64,000 bases of DNA from Centroberyx gerrardi. Its lineage: Eukaryota > Chordata > Actinopteri > Beryciformes > Berycidae. The stretch lies in the NCBI RefSeq assembly GCF_048128805.1, contig NC_136012.1, positions 11,841,725-11,905,724 of the forward strand. Direction: 5' to 3'. Shown piece after piece: positions 10,794 through 22,200 of this stretch. The notes beneath the pieces are model-generated. The model was not told the DNA's origin. It ran no database searches and was given only the letters and a program-made list of their open reading frames with translations. The number at the start of each line of letters is the position of its first letter. The stretch's first letter is position 1. Made by a program: the position numbers and the translations under genes.

Positions 10794-13700
10794 TCACAGT
10801 TCATTAGATTCAGGGCAGTAGCCAACACCCCATCCCTTGGGTGCTCTGTTGAAGTTGGGCCGTCGAGACATGCGGTCCAGGTTGATGCTGGGCAGATTCT
10901 GGGGTTCCACTGCCTCAAAGCTGATCACCTGGGTCACCCTCTTGCTGGCCATGGGACCCCCAAATGGCATGGCAGATCTGAGAGAGAAAGAGAAGAGACC
11001 TTATTTTTACTCAGTTTTACTTAGATCTGACTGTTGGGGTATAGCTGAAGTGGGGAGGGATATGCCTTGTGTTTAAAGTTGCTTGTGGAACATTACCCTG
11101 CGTATCATATATCTCACACTCCCTCCTAAAAAGGGGGAAGCTTTTAGATGATACACGATATCCAATGCAATGCAAAGTCTAGTAATCACTCTAACTTATC
11201 TCACGCTCCTGTTAATAGCAGAAACCCACCGGGGATTCAGGATGACTCAAACTGGGTGTGGGCTAAGAGGTTAGAGCGCGTGGTGAGCGCAACCTCGTCT
11301 ATTTGGCATGTGTGGTCTGGTCTGCCTGACCATCAGTTGAGCTCAGACTTAATTAAGGCTTCATAATTTCATAATGATAATCTTCAGCGGGTAAATTGAT
11401 CCATCCATGGGGGGTACAGTTACTGACTAGCTGGTACAGACAGAGTGATTGACAGTGACCTAATTAAGTTATGTCCGAGTCTCTCTTTCACAGACACACA
11501 CGCTCTCTCTGTTTCTCCGCCTGCCCAAGTTTAACCTTTGTTCTGCACAGCGCCTCATTGGTATGATGCAATCCCTTGTGTGCCATGGGAAAAGTGATTC
11601 CCCTTCGTGCGCAATCTGTCTTGTGGGGGCTGAAAGGCACGCAGACCCCCAGTAGATCATCTTTCTAGAGCTGGGGTTAAAATAGCCATCGTACAGCCAT
11701 AGTCCAAGGAGGTGCAAGCCAGAGACGGGATTAATTTTCAAACGCCGTGGAAACATGGATTGGAGCCGAGGGAACTTAATTTAAGAGATGATTGTGATAG
11801 ATGACATGGTTTGGTCATCTGAGGGTCTATTTGAAGATGGATGGTCTCACAGCCTGTGCTTATAAGTGATCAGGCTGTGATAACTGGTGGAGAGATCAGT
11901 TCTCTTTAACCATCGATGGACCGTTGGCATCTGTAGACTGTTATATTCCCTAGGCTTCTTGTGGTAGTTTCTGTGATCCTGCAGCCTCATCTGAACTATT
12001 TGGATGAACTGAGTAGTGAAGGAAGAAGCAGATCCGCAAAGGCAGATTTGAAGACCGGGTTTTACCTGTTGAAGCACCTGTAGTTGGCAGGCTGTAGTCT
12101 TTCTGGGGGCTGGGGCAGCTGGGCGCTGAGGGAGGTGAAGAGCTCTTCATTGTCTGCCAGAGCTTCCCTCCAGGGGGAACAGTAGGATTTGGGGATCACT
12201 GTTGCATTGAACCTCTCATGAGGAATCTGCTTCAGAGGGCCAGAATACCCTGGCAGAAAAAAAGTCACGTTTTAAATTCAATTTAAGGATTACATGGTCT
12301 TCTACGGGTTGAGAAAATTTCACAACCCTTGGGTTTTTGAAACCCTTTAAAAACCCCATTGGATAACCTCAAAAATGTTATACCATCAAGCTAAAAACAA
12401 GGCAATGCCTTTCATAACCAAGCCTAACAAAGCACACACAGGACTAATATGCAAATACTTGTTTTCATGTCACTCTTGGAAGCAATAGCAGCTACAGTAA
12501 TTAGATCTCAGTGTGAATCCAATATAATAAACATAGCTTAGCTCACTGTCAATCAGACTCAACATAGTCTACTGTCAGGACAGGCAGGTAACAGCATTCA
12601 ACAAAGGTAGATAATTGCTTTCTACATACTTCCAGACAAGTTACACAATTTTAGAAAATCCTCCTGGGACTGCTAATCATAAAGTCAGTTTATTTGACAG
12701 TACATGAGGTCAATACCAGCAGATGAAAATGAGATGCAATGCCCAAGCATTGCTCAAGCATTGGCCTTGTCCAGGCATTGGCATTGCCCAAGCAGTGGTT
12801 TTGCGGTGAACTATTGCGGTGCTTTGTGGCAGCCTGTGACAATCCTTCCCTCACTGAATTATCATTTACCTGGAGCGAGGACGTCGGGACTGCCCTTCTT
12901 TGCTACAGTCTTCTGTAGGTTGATGACCAGGCTATGCTTACCCGGGAAAGAGAAAGCCTGATTCTCCTTTCCTCTCTGTGGCTGTGGGATGGTCTGAGGG
13001 GGAGGGATGGCCTCTGGATGCACCTGGGGAAGGGACAGAGTTAGACTCTGAATTTGCTCGGCAATAAGCACAACAGTTTATTAACAGCTCTTCTTGTGGG
13101 TTTCATTGTGTGGTAATGGATAGTGCTGTCTGGTGACACTTGGTCAGTGTTTATCTGTGGTTCGTTCATCAAGGTGGGAAGTATTTGCAACTCTGCGATG
13201 CAACAACACATTTTGCAGATACAATTACTAAGATGTTCCACTTTCTACTGCTTGTTGTACTCCAAAGAAACAGCACAGCAGAATTTTTTTTTATTATTAT
13301 TGTTATTAAACCTTTATTTAGACAGGTAATCTCATTGAGACACGGGGTCTCATTCACAAGAGAGACCTGGAAAATGAGAAGTGACACTCCAGATTTCATT
13401 GGGCCATCAATCACAGCCCTCTCATAAATCCAGCACCCTAACAAGCCGTTAATATGCATTGCCTACATATCAGGGAGACAGATTAATGATTTTCAGGGTG
13501 TAGGCTGCAGCTAGTTCAGTGGATGTGCAGAGTCGGTATGTGCTGTGTGTGCTTGCCTGTCTGTCTGTTCCTTACGTTGTTGTTGTTGTAAGTGCTGTTG
13601 GCGGCGTTCTCCAGGGTGAACCTCTCCACCCTCCTCTGCCTCTCCTGGAACATGCGAGAGCCCCGGTTAGATGGAAGGTTAAGCTCCTCCATCATCACGT

Positions 13701-14928
13701 CCTTTGGAACGCTGATCTTCTTCCCCAGGTTGAAACCCTCTGGCACATAAATGGAGGTACCTTGATAAGCCATTACACTGAACATCCCTTCTCAAAATGG
13801 TAATGTCAAAGTAGAGAAATCTATTTGCCTCTGAGTTTACATGACTACTACACTGATATGGACTGACAGTTTGTTGATGGAGTTAAGATTCTCTTGCTGT
13901 GTGGCCTCAGGTGACTCTATGCACTATGCACAGAGAGAATGATATATCGTGACATTCAGTTATAGATAGAAAGACAATGACAGCAACAAGCTTCAAATGT
14001 TTGGAAACATATGGAAGCTAACAGACTATTAAAGACCTGTTTTGGCAGCGTATCACATCTCTCTAATCTGTTTTTATGTATTCAGAGATGATCAAGATTT
14101 CTTGTTACTGTCAACTGGGGACAACTGATATAATAAAACCCACCCTTAAGCATCATCACTTAGCTGGAATCCGCACAGCCTTGAGTCAGGGTCTCTGTGT
14201 CTCTGCTTGTGTTGTGGCCTGAAATAGCCTCGGAGATGATGTAGAGAGGTGTGTAATGTTTGTTGTGGTCCAGGGTTGCATGGGTAACTGGCCGTATAAA
14301 TAGGATCTTTGGATGAAAGAGCTCATGTAAGAACGGATGGTCTTCTTTCTCGCAGATGATAAGGGTTAGGAGAAGTCCGGGCATATGCCGGCCTTTAGGA
14401 GCTGCCTTTGATGGGCCTGTGTAAAATTCACTGGTGGGGGTCACATTTTGCTGAGTTAAGGGGACCTTGTTTCAAAGCCTAGCTGGCAGACAGCAGTGGA
14501 AAACAAACAGAGCAACTGGGGTTGTCCCTAGTGGAATGTTTGGAGAAATTCAACAACATTGGCACTCTGGGGATTTGGGTGTACTACACTCCCATGTGTC
14601 CTCAGGCAGCGGTCTAGCACACTTTGATGTTTGGCTCAATTACATCTGACAGCCCCGGCTGGGATGACAAGCTATGCCAGTTTGAATATCAGTGTAAATA
14701 CACACACATGGGGGGACCAAGTCGTTGACGTAATATCGTATATTAGTTTACTTCCAAACATTTTGTACCCCGTTCTGTGCCCCTAATGTGGGACCAAAAA
14801 AATCAATGCAGTTTATCCGATCCAAATGGAGTCGACTTACCTCCCCTGACCTCCTTGCACAGAGCCTTAGCTTGCAGCATCCTCTGCTTGGCCAGGTCAT
14901 CCACCCCTGACTGCATCATCATCATCAT
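10794..14928 (-). CDS. myoz3: myozenin-3 (calsarcin-3), Z-disc protein
   Basis: Myozenins sit at the sarcomere Z-disc of striated muscle and bind alpha-actinin, filamin-C, telethonin and calcineurin. Five coding exons in minus-strand order are 14841-14928, 13576-13760, 12870-13023, 12066-12249 and 10794-10977, all in phase. The product is 264 residues (human MYOZ3 251). The family signature NLGKKISVPKDVMMEELNLP is at about residues 40-59, followed by NRGSRMFQERQRRVERFT. The C-terminal half has ERFNATVIPKSYCSPW, the repeated FNR motif with FGGP, and the terminal PESNEL, close to human MYOZ3's PESEEL. I chose the first of five tandem ATGs at 14928 because all are in frame; the true start could be any of them. 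The second exon's acceptor reads TTATCAAG, which is weak; the better TTCAG at 13776-13780 would run into a stop. The gene converges on rbm22, as the two are neighbours in human. Confidence 0.93.
13300..13372. repeat. teleost interspersed-repeat fragment in myoz3 intron
   Basis: The phrase around 'AAACCTTTATTTAGACAGG', then 'CATTGAGACACGGGGTCTC', then 'GAGAGACCTGG', matches from memory a dispersed repeat common in fish genomes. It is preceded by a T-rich ATT run. I cannot assign its class without a library search. Confidence 0.4.
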
Positions 14929-15512
14929 CTTCCTCTGATGGACACAGTTGTTTTTTATATTAATTATTATGGAGATTAGTTAAAATTAGATTAGATTATT
15001 GTACAACACTACTGCCACCTAATACAGGATTTATTTCAGCAAATCAGTTTCAGGTTTACACATGTTTTAACAAAGAATATGACCTATCGACGGAAATAAG
15101 CTGTACAAAAAAAAACTTCTGTCAACTACTGTCAGCTTCCCAATGCATTTTAAACTTTTATATTTAGCTATCACATACTGCCAATCCTGGTATTAAGAGC
15201 TCTGTCATTTTCACTGAGTGTGACAAAATGACACCAGTCCAACCCTGTGTTTTGGCTCTATGGGACAAATCAAACCTTTTGTTTATATTTTGATTAAGTC
15301 TCTCACATTAAAATGCTTTGTTGGCATCATTTTCATTCATAACTAGAAAACCAAAAGTGCCACGCCACAGCAAAACCAGAATTAACTATTAAACCTAATA
15401 ACTATCCATATAAGGCCCACTGCCTTCCACTCCAACACAGTCTAATTTTACCATAGCAAGTACCACAGATTGCACCTAAATAGCCCATGCTTCCCCACAC
15501 CTCGCTCCTTAC

Positions 15513-15600
15513 CTGTCTCCCCTGGCTGTCTAGATGACGGGTGGCGGAGCTGGTATGAAGGGCTGTGTGGTTTATCCTGTACTGGAGCTGAGATGCTTCC
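15513..15600 (-). other. candidate 5' UTR exon of myoz3
   Basis: On the minus strand a strong donor (GGAGACAG followed by gtaagg) sits at 15513. The first myoz3 coding exon has an acceptor-like GTCCATCAG (exon edge 14934) six bases ahead of its first ATG. Together they suggest a spliced leader exon upstream. The 5' edge is not visible. A weak TATA-like ATTATAC lies near 15.64 kb. Confidence 0.35.
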
Positions 15601-15834
15601 CTGGTGTGACTCTGACGCTCCTCAGCAGAGAGGGAACAGTCTGTATAATACTCATCCCAGGATGCCTTGGGTGCTTACCTCACTGGATTATTTTAGCAGG
15701 GGTAAGAGGGTGAGGATGGACGGAGGGAGTGTCTGGGGGGGTATAAAATGGGATTAAGGGGGAAGGGGCAAGTATAAAGATTTACATCCCTGCCCTCCAG
15801 GGTCCGTGATAATAAAAATCTGATCCCTGCTCTG

Positions 15835-15848
15835 TATGTGTGTGTGTG

Positions 15849-15887
<39 letters not shown>

Positions 15888-16020
15888 ATAATAACAGCTG
15901 CTGACTCTGTCCAGACAGTGACACCGAGCCCTCAGAGAGGCCAAACATCCAGCCTCTGCACTGCACTCACTCACACACACACTAACACACATCTATATAG
16001 ACATACACATGCACACACAG
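15835..16020. repeat. (TG)n and (CA)n microsatellites
   Basis: A TG tract of about 55 bp at 15835-15888 and a looser CA tract near 15970-16018 flank about 80 bp of unique sequence. Being opposite in sense, they could pair in a transcript. The reading frames through them are repeat artefacts. Confidence 0.9.
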
Positions 16021-16029
16021 TGGCAGGGT

Positions 16030-17481
16030 TCCCGCTTGTGTTTCTCACTTACAGACAGTGGCTGTCAAAGTGATGAGGTCACTGCGATCAAGAGGTCCTG
16101 GTTCCGCTTCCAGTCGAGGGTCAAAGGTCAAAGTCCATGGCAGATTGCTATGCCATTTTTGACTGTGTGAGATCTGCCTTGATACCCATTCTGTTAGACT
16201 GCTGCGTGTTACTTTCAGCTATTCAGTAGTCCAGAAACACTGTACTGAATAACAATGCATTCCTAAGTTTTGTCATTGTGTTGTCAGTCATCAGCCTCCT
16301 CACCAACCGCTGAGAAACTTCAGATGTGAATTCTACATAAACCCACAACTGGTTGTGTTACACCAGGGGTGATTGCCCTTTACTTTCGTATTGGTTGCCC
16401 TTTTTGAACCGAAGTTAGACTTGATCCAGAATTTTTTTTTTCCACAAATTGATTCATTGAGCTCAGCAGGAGCCTAGAGGAAAAAGACATTTTCTTTATC
16501 CCTGTTGAGATTGGATATCGATTTCTCAACTGCACTGCTCCAAAACACCACACTCTGCTGGTGGGAAGCCTCCCGGCCTCCGGCAGAAAATATGGAGCCG
16601 TCCTGACTCACAGAAAAGCATCTGCAGAGACACAATGGAAGTTCAATAGTTGCTGCACAGTACGTATATATTTAAGTGTGCTTGGGTTTAGAAAAAAGAA
16701 AGTGAAGTGCAAGTGAAAGTCTATTGCATTATGAACAGAAGCCAGAGTAAGTTAGTCGTTTCTTTTTAATAGAGTCGACTCCCTTCTAGCTCTTGTGTGG
16801 CTCTATAAGAATATACAGCACATTCTAACACTGAGAACCGGCAGTGAATATTAATAGAACTGCAATGGATCTGTGTAGCGTCCAATTAATCTTTCCAAAC
16901 CCATAGCTTTGAACAATTCAGTATAAACAAAGGAGTTATAATGACCAGTATCTATCTGCTATGTGAAAACTACAACTTGGTGACTTTAACATCCATTGCC
17001 TTGAACCAGACAATAAAGCCCCTGGCTGGAGTCATCTGTGTTTGAGAGGTGGCCTCCGCAGTGTGTTCATGTCACATGGAGAGAGGTGCAGGACCACCAG
17101 GCAGTGACAGCTGACAGTGGGACAATAGAGGCCCGTTCAGACTCAAGGGTTTGTGGAATGAGTGCACCTTTAAAACTGATTGCCCTGTCAGCCTGCAGAT
17201 GAAGCCTTGTTTGGCTGGCTAGTTAGAGGGAACAACACTCCACAGGTAGCGTACAGGGCAGGGGGAAAGTAAAAGCAACACTACGCTATGCAGAACATTA
17301 TTGTAGCTTCACGCGGAGAGCTAAATGAAAATCAGCTTGCAGCACTGACATCATTCTGAACGCTTCTGGTTTCTGTGGTTTATCTACTTGCAGCTACCTT
17401 TGGGAGGACTTGTTGGAAGTGAATCAGTTGGGGGAATTGTCTCGACAGTGCTCAGTCTGAGCCTCCAACCAGAGAGACATT
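16030..17481. other. intergenic, upstream of gucy1b2
   Basis: No coding exon is seen. It should hold the 5' UTR and promoter of the guanylate cyclase gene, but I cannot place a transcription start or any TATA box with confidence. Confidence 0.4.
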
Positions 17482-17866
17482 ATGTACGGGCTGCTGTGTG
17501 AGAGCCTTCACGACTTCATCAAGGAGTCCTACGGAGATGACGTGTGGAAGCTAGTCAGAGAGAGAGCCGATGTCAGACTGCACTCTTTTGTCACCCATCA
17601 GGTATAGTGTCACTGCTCCTGTAGTAAACAGGGGGCATATTTTCACTATACACCAATATGTGTCTTACTGCAATGTTAGTATACACTTTGAGAATATGTA
17701 TGCATGGAATAGTAAAAACATAATTTGTGAGGGTCTATGGGTGTGTATGCATGGAGGGAGGGGAGGGTTGGGCATGTCAACCTGTCTGTCAGCCTATTTA
17801 TCTGTCAGTCTGCCTGCTTGTGTCTGAAGCTCCATGGTTCCAAAGGGGAAAATGTGTGTGTGCATA

Positions 17867-17901
<35 letters not shown>

Positions 17902-19143
17902 GTGTACAGTGAGAGTGTGATTCCCCGCATTGCAAAGGCAGCCAGTGGAGTGACAGGTACGCCCTACAATGAGCTGATGAACTCCTGGGGTGTCTATTTC
18001 CTGGGCTTCGTGGGGAAGTATGGCTATGACAGGATCCTCAAGGTGAGAAAAGCACCCAGACTCCAAACTGTCAAAACTGCACTGTGGTAGATATGTGAGA
18101 AAATTATTAAATACACAGTGACCTCGGTGTCCTCCGTGCTGCGAGTTTGCTAGTAAAATGTGATTTCTTTTTACATGTAATTGCATTTGCTTTTCCTATT
18201 GTTGTTTGTTGACATTTGCAAACACAATCCATTGATCCGGTCTAAAGCGATTACTGTGAGCGTTATTGTTCTGAATAGTGGGCTTTGCTCTTTACGTCTC
18301 TGTGCTCCTCAGACAAAGACTGCTGAAATATTTAACTCAAGTAGAAGTGCTGCGGTTACATTTTATTATAGTCAGTCTAGAAAATAAGAGCAACTCACAA
18401 AAAAGTACACATGCACTTAGTAACCTTCAAGCAAAAACATCATTATGATTTTATGCATCTTCCAAAATTGGCCCTCTAAAAATCAATGGACTACCTGTTT
18501 GGAATGGTCCATGCAAACATTGTAGTGTTGTACATTATCAACATTACAATGTCTTTCTAGCTCATAAAACTATAGTATCTGTTATGGAAGATAATGTCAA
18601 GAACAACTGTTTTACTGCACTTAATACTAACTTTAAAGAATATTAAAGTAGCACTATTTTAAAGAGCTACTCAAGCAAAGTAACTAGAGTCATAACCTGT
18701 TATGTTCCACCTCTGCCTCCAGGTGTTGGGTCGTCATGTGCGTGACTTTGTCAACGGGCTAGACAACCTGCATGAGTACCTTCGCTTCAGCTACCCCAAG
18801 GTCCAGCCCCCAACCTTCTTCTGCCAGGAGGAGTCGGCCACTGGAGTCACCCTCCACTACAGGTCTGGAAGAGGGGAGGGTGGAGGGAGGGGGGGGGGGC
18901 TGCTTATAATATCAGACTAACAGAAAAGTAGAAGAATAGCTGCGGCATTTATCACCTTGGAGACGTTACTAGATGTGCTCCTCTGTGCCCTGCAGGAGTA
19001 AACGTAAGGGATACCTGCACTATGCCATGGGTCAGCTGAGGCAGATGGGGAAGCAGTTCTACGACACAGACATCCATGTAGAGGTGCTGTCTGAGCAGCT
19101 GGTGGGAGACTACTCCCATGTCACCATGCGGTACGGTGGCAGC

Positions 19144-19229
<86 letters not shown>

Positions 19230-22200
19230 CATGATGAGATTTCATATTAATAAAATAAAATGAGAGGAAAATGTTGTTTCCTCTCACTTGCCATGACAAT
19301 TTAATTGCCTCCAGAAGATAATAACATGCTTTTAAATTTTATCTACACAGGCTGAACTTTGACAACTCAGCCTACCGCTACATCATGAAGGAGGATGAGG
19401 AAGAGCAGGAGATCCTGCCCATCACCTCAGACTTCTTCTTTGAGGTCTTCCCCTTCAACGTTGTCTTCAGACAGGTAATGGTTGTGCATGACATTCCCAA
19501 ACTCACCAAAGGCAGTTAATGAATAAAGTCTTTTTTTTTTTTTTTTTTTACAGAGTGATTCTTTGTTTGATTCTCTAGGACATGGTGGTGCACAACGTAG
19601 GTTCAGGCCTGGCTACAGTCTTCCCTGACCTGGATGGGAAGAAGATCAATGATGCCTTCCTATTGGCTCGCCCCCTAGTGGAGTTCACCTGGAACATGGT
19701 GAGACTTTTCCTTTAAATGTCTCTATTCCGTATATAGGAATAATATTACTGGATATTACCAGCCTTCCTGAAACTACATCTCATTCTACATAAAGAACAA
19801 TGATATCTTAATAGACCAGCAGCACCGATGGGTGCTGAGAATAGCCCCAGCTCATGTTCTAGTGCATACAGTGTGTGACCGTGTGAATCCGTACGCAGAT
19901 TATCTCCCACCCCAACAACCTGTTTGAGATCATGTCCAAGGAGCCTGTGAAGAGAGAGAGGAACCTCCACAACCGAGTCCAGAGTAAGAGTGGGAGCCAT
20001 TTAAACACTCACAGGGGTGTGTGTCTGGTGGACCAGGAGTCACTGGGTTGGGTCAAATCCATTTTACTCCAGTCAGTTCCAAAACACACATCCAATTTCA
20101 GTTTCATTAAAAAGAAAAAAAAAAAAAAAAGGTTCCTCAACTTGTATGAAAAATTGAGCATCAACATCTAACTTTGAGAATATTAGCTGAATTTGAAAAA
20201 TTTCGTTTTGGATTTCTTGTAGTTATTCGACTTGAATCGACTGATTTCTCGACTCAACTTGAATTGACTGAACTGAATGGAAGTGATCCCAGCCCTGGTA
20301 GTCATGGGGGGGATTAATATGAATGTTAGTGGTTCTGATATTTGACCCTCTTTACCACAGATTCTGACTACGAGAATGCCAACCGCTCTGCTGACGTAGA
20401 TGTGGAACTCATGGCTTTCCAGTCCATCATTGGAGACGATTACAAAGGTAATTGAAAAACACATAGACCTATACCAAGACCTGAGTACAGAGACACTGAA
20501 CTAGTCAGACTAACACTGACAACATGAAAACTACTAAAGATACATTAAAAACTACTAAAGAAACTCATTTATGTAATCTGTTGAACTACTAAACACATTA
20601 AGATGACATTGGAAACACAGGGGAAATAATCATCTACTGTACAATGTTAAAATCCTACCTATTTTAGGTACAATAACAGTAGATATAGATAGATTGATAT
20701 AGATAGGTAGATATAAATGCTTTATATGTTTTTTCTTGGTATTTGATGGCTGCGCCCCTCTTTCAGATGGTAATAGTGCTAATGCTATGGAGAGCTGGGG
20801 CGATGGCAGCCGCTGTCTGAAACTAAAGGGACAGATGAGATACATGCCGGAGTGGGAGTCCATCATCTTCCTGGGAACCCCTGTGTAAGGCCCACACACA
20901 CACACATGAACACACACATTTTATTAAAACCGAATACTGCAGTTTAAAAGTAAAACATTCTGAAAAGCAGCCAGAGCTAAACTGAAATACAAGGCTGGAA
21001 ATAGAAGTCTGGGCAGTGAATCAAATCAGGGGCCCATTCTAACGGCACTTACCATGCATGAAATGAGCTGCTAATTAGCTTGTAATCAGACAGTGCAGCT
21101 CTTGTAAGCCTAATGGGAGCCTATTTGCAACTGAGAGTGTTTTCCGCAGAGTACATTACAAAAACATCTCCCTCCTCTTCCAAAACATTTTGTTTCGCAA
21201 ATAAATGCCCTTATGTCTGTATTGACGCAACTGCTGAAATGTTAAATGTTGTATCTCACTACTTGCATCGTTCATATACTGTGGTAAAATCAAAGAATAG
21301 TTTATTCCTTAATTACTGTCTTCTGTCTTTTCATGTGTCTGTCTTGTCAAAGTTTGAATGCTTTCTCTCTCCTCTGTCTCTGTGTGTGTGTGTGTGTGTG
21401 CAGGATGGAGAGTCTGAGTGCCATGTTTAAGACAGGCTTGTACATCAATGACCTGAGTATGCACGACTCCAGCAGAGACCTGGTGCTGGCAGGCACGCAG
21501 CAGTCAGAGGAGCTGAAGAGAGCTCTCATACAGGTACGCATGTGTGCAGCTGCATGTCATCTGCATGTAGATCAGCTCGCTTGTCACTCTGCATTACGCA
21601 AAGTTCCCCCAGAAGCACATAACACCTACAGCTTGTGGACTTTAGGTGAAGGAAATTCTAGACACACAAACCACCTCTTCTTCTATCTATTATTGTGAGT
21701 GCAGGAGCAGAAGAAGTCCAGTAAGCTGGAGGAGAGCATGAAGATGTTGGACTATGAGATGAAGAAGACTGATGACCTTCTGTACAGGATGATTCCCAAG
21801 CCGGTGGCCAAGAGGCTGCGCAAAGGAGAGCCTGCTGTGAATACCTGCGAGGTCAGGACTGGAGACTGGAGTATGAGAGAGTGTGTGTGGCCCTTTATGT
21901 CACTGTACAAGAATCAAAAGTAGAGCAACAACCCGTGCACCGTCTATCTCGGGCAAAAAGGCCTCAATGAATCCTTCTGTGTGCTGAAATAGATGCAAAA
22001 TCCATCTCTTAATGAGACACACTGTAGGCGCCAAAAACAAACAAAAAACTCATTTGCTGCTTTTTAACTCACATTTGTGTACCCAAGCATTTTTTTTTGC
22101 ATCTATCTCAGCATTATAGCTTTTTTGCCCAATTTGGATGTTGTGCAGGTTGCTCTACTTTTGATTCTTGCATGTTGAATTCCTCAACCCCCGCACCCAA

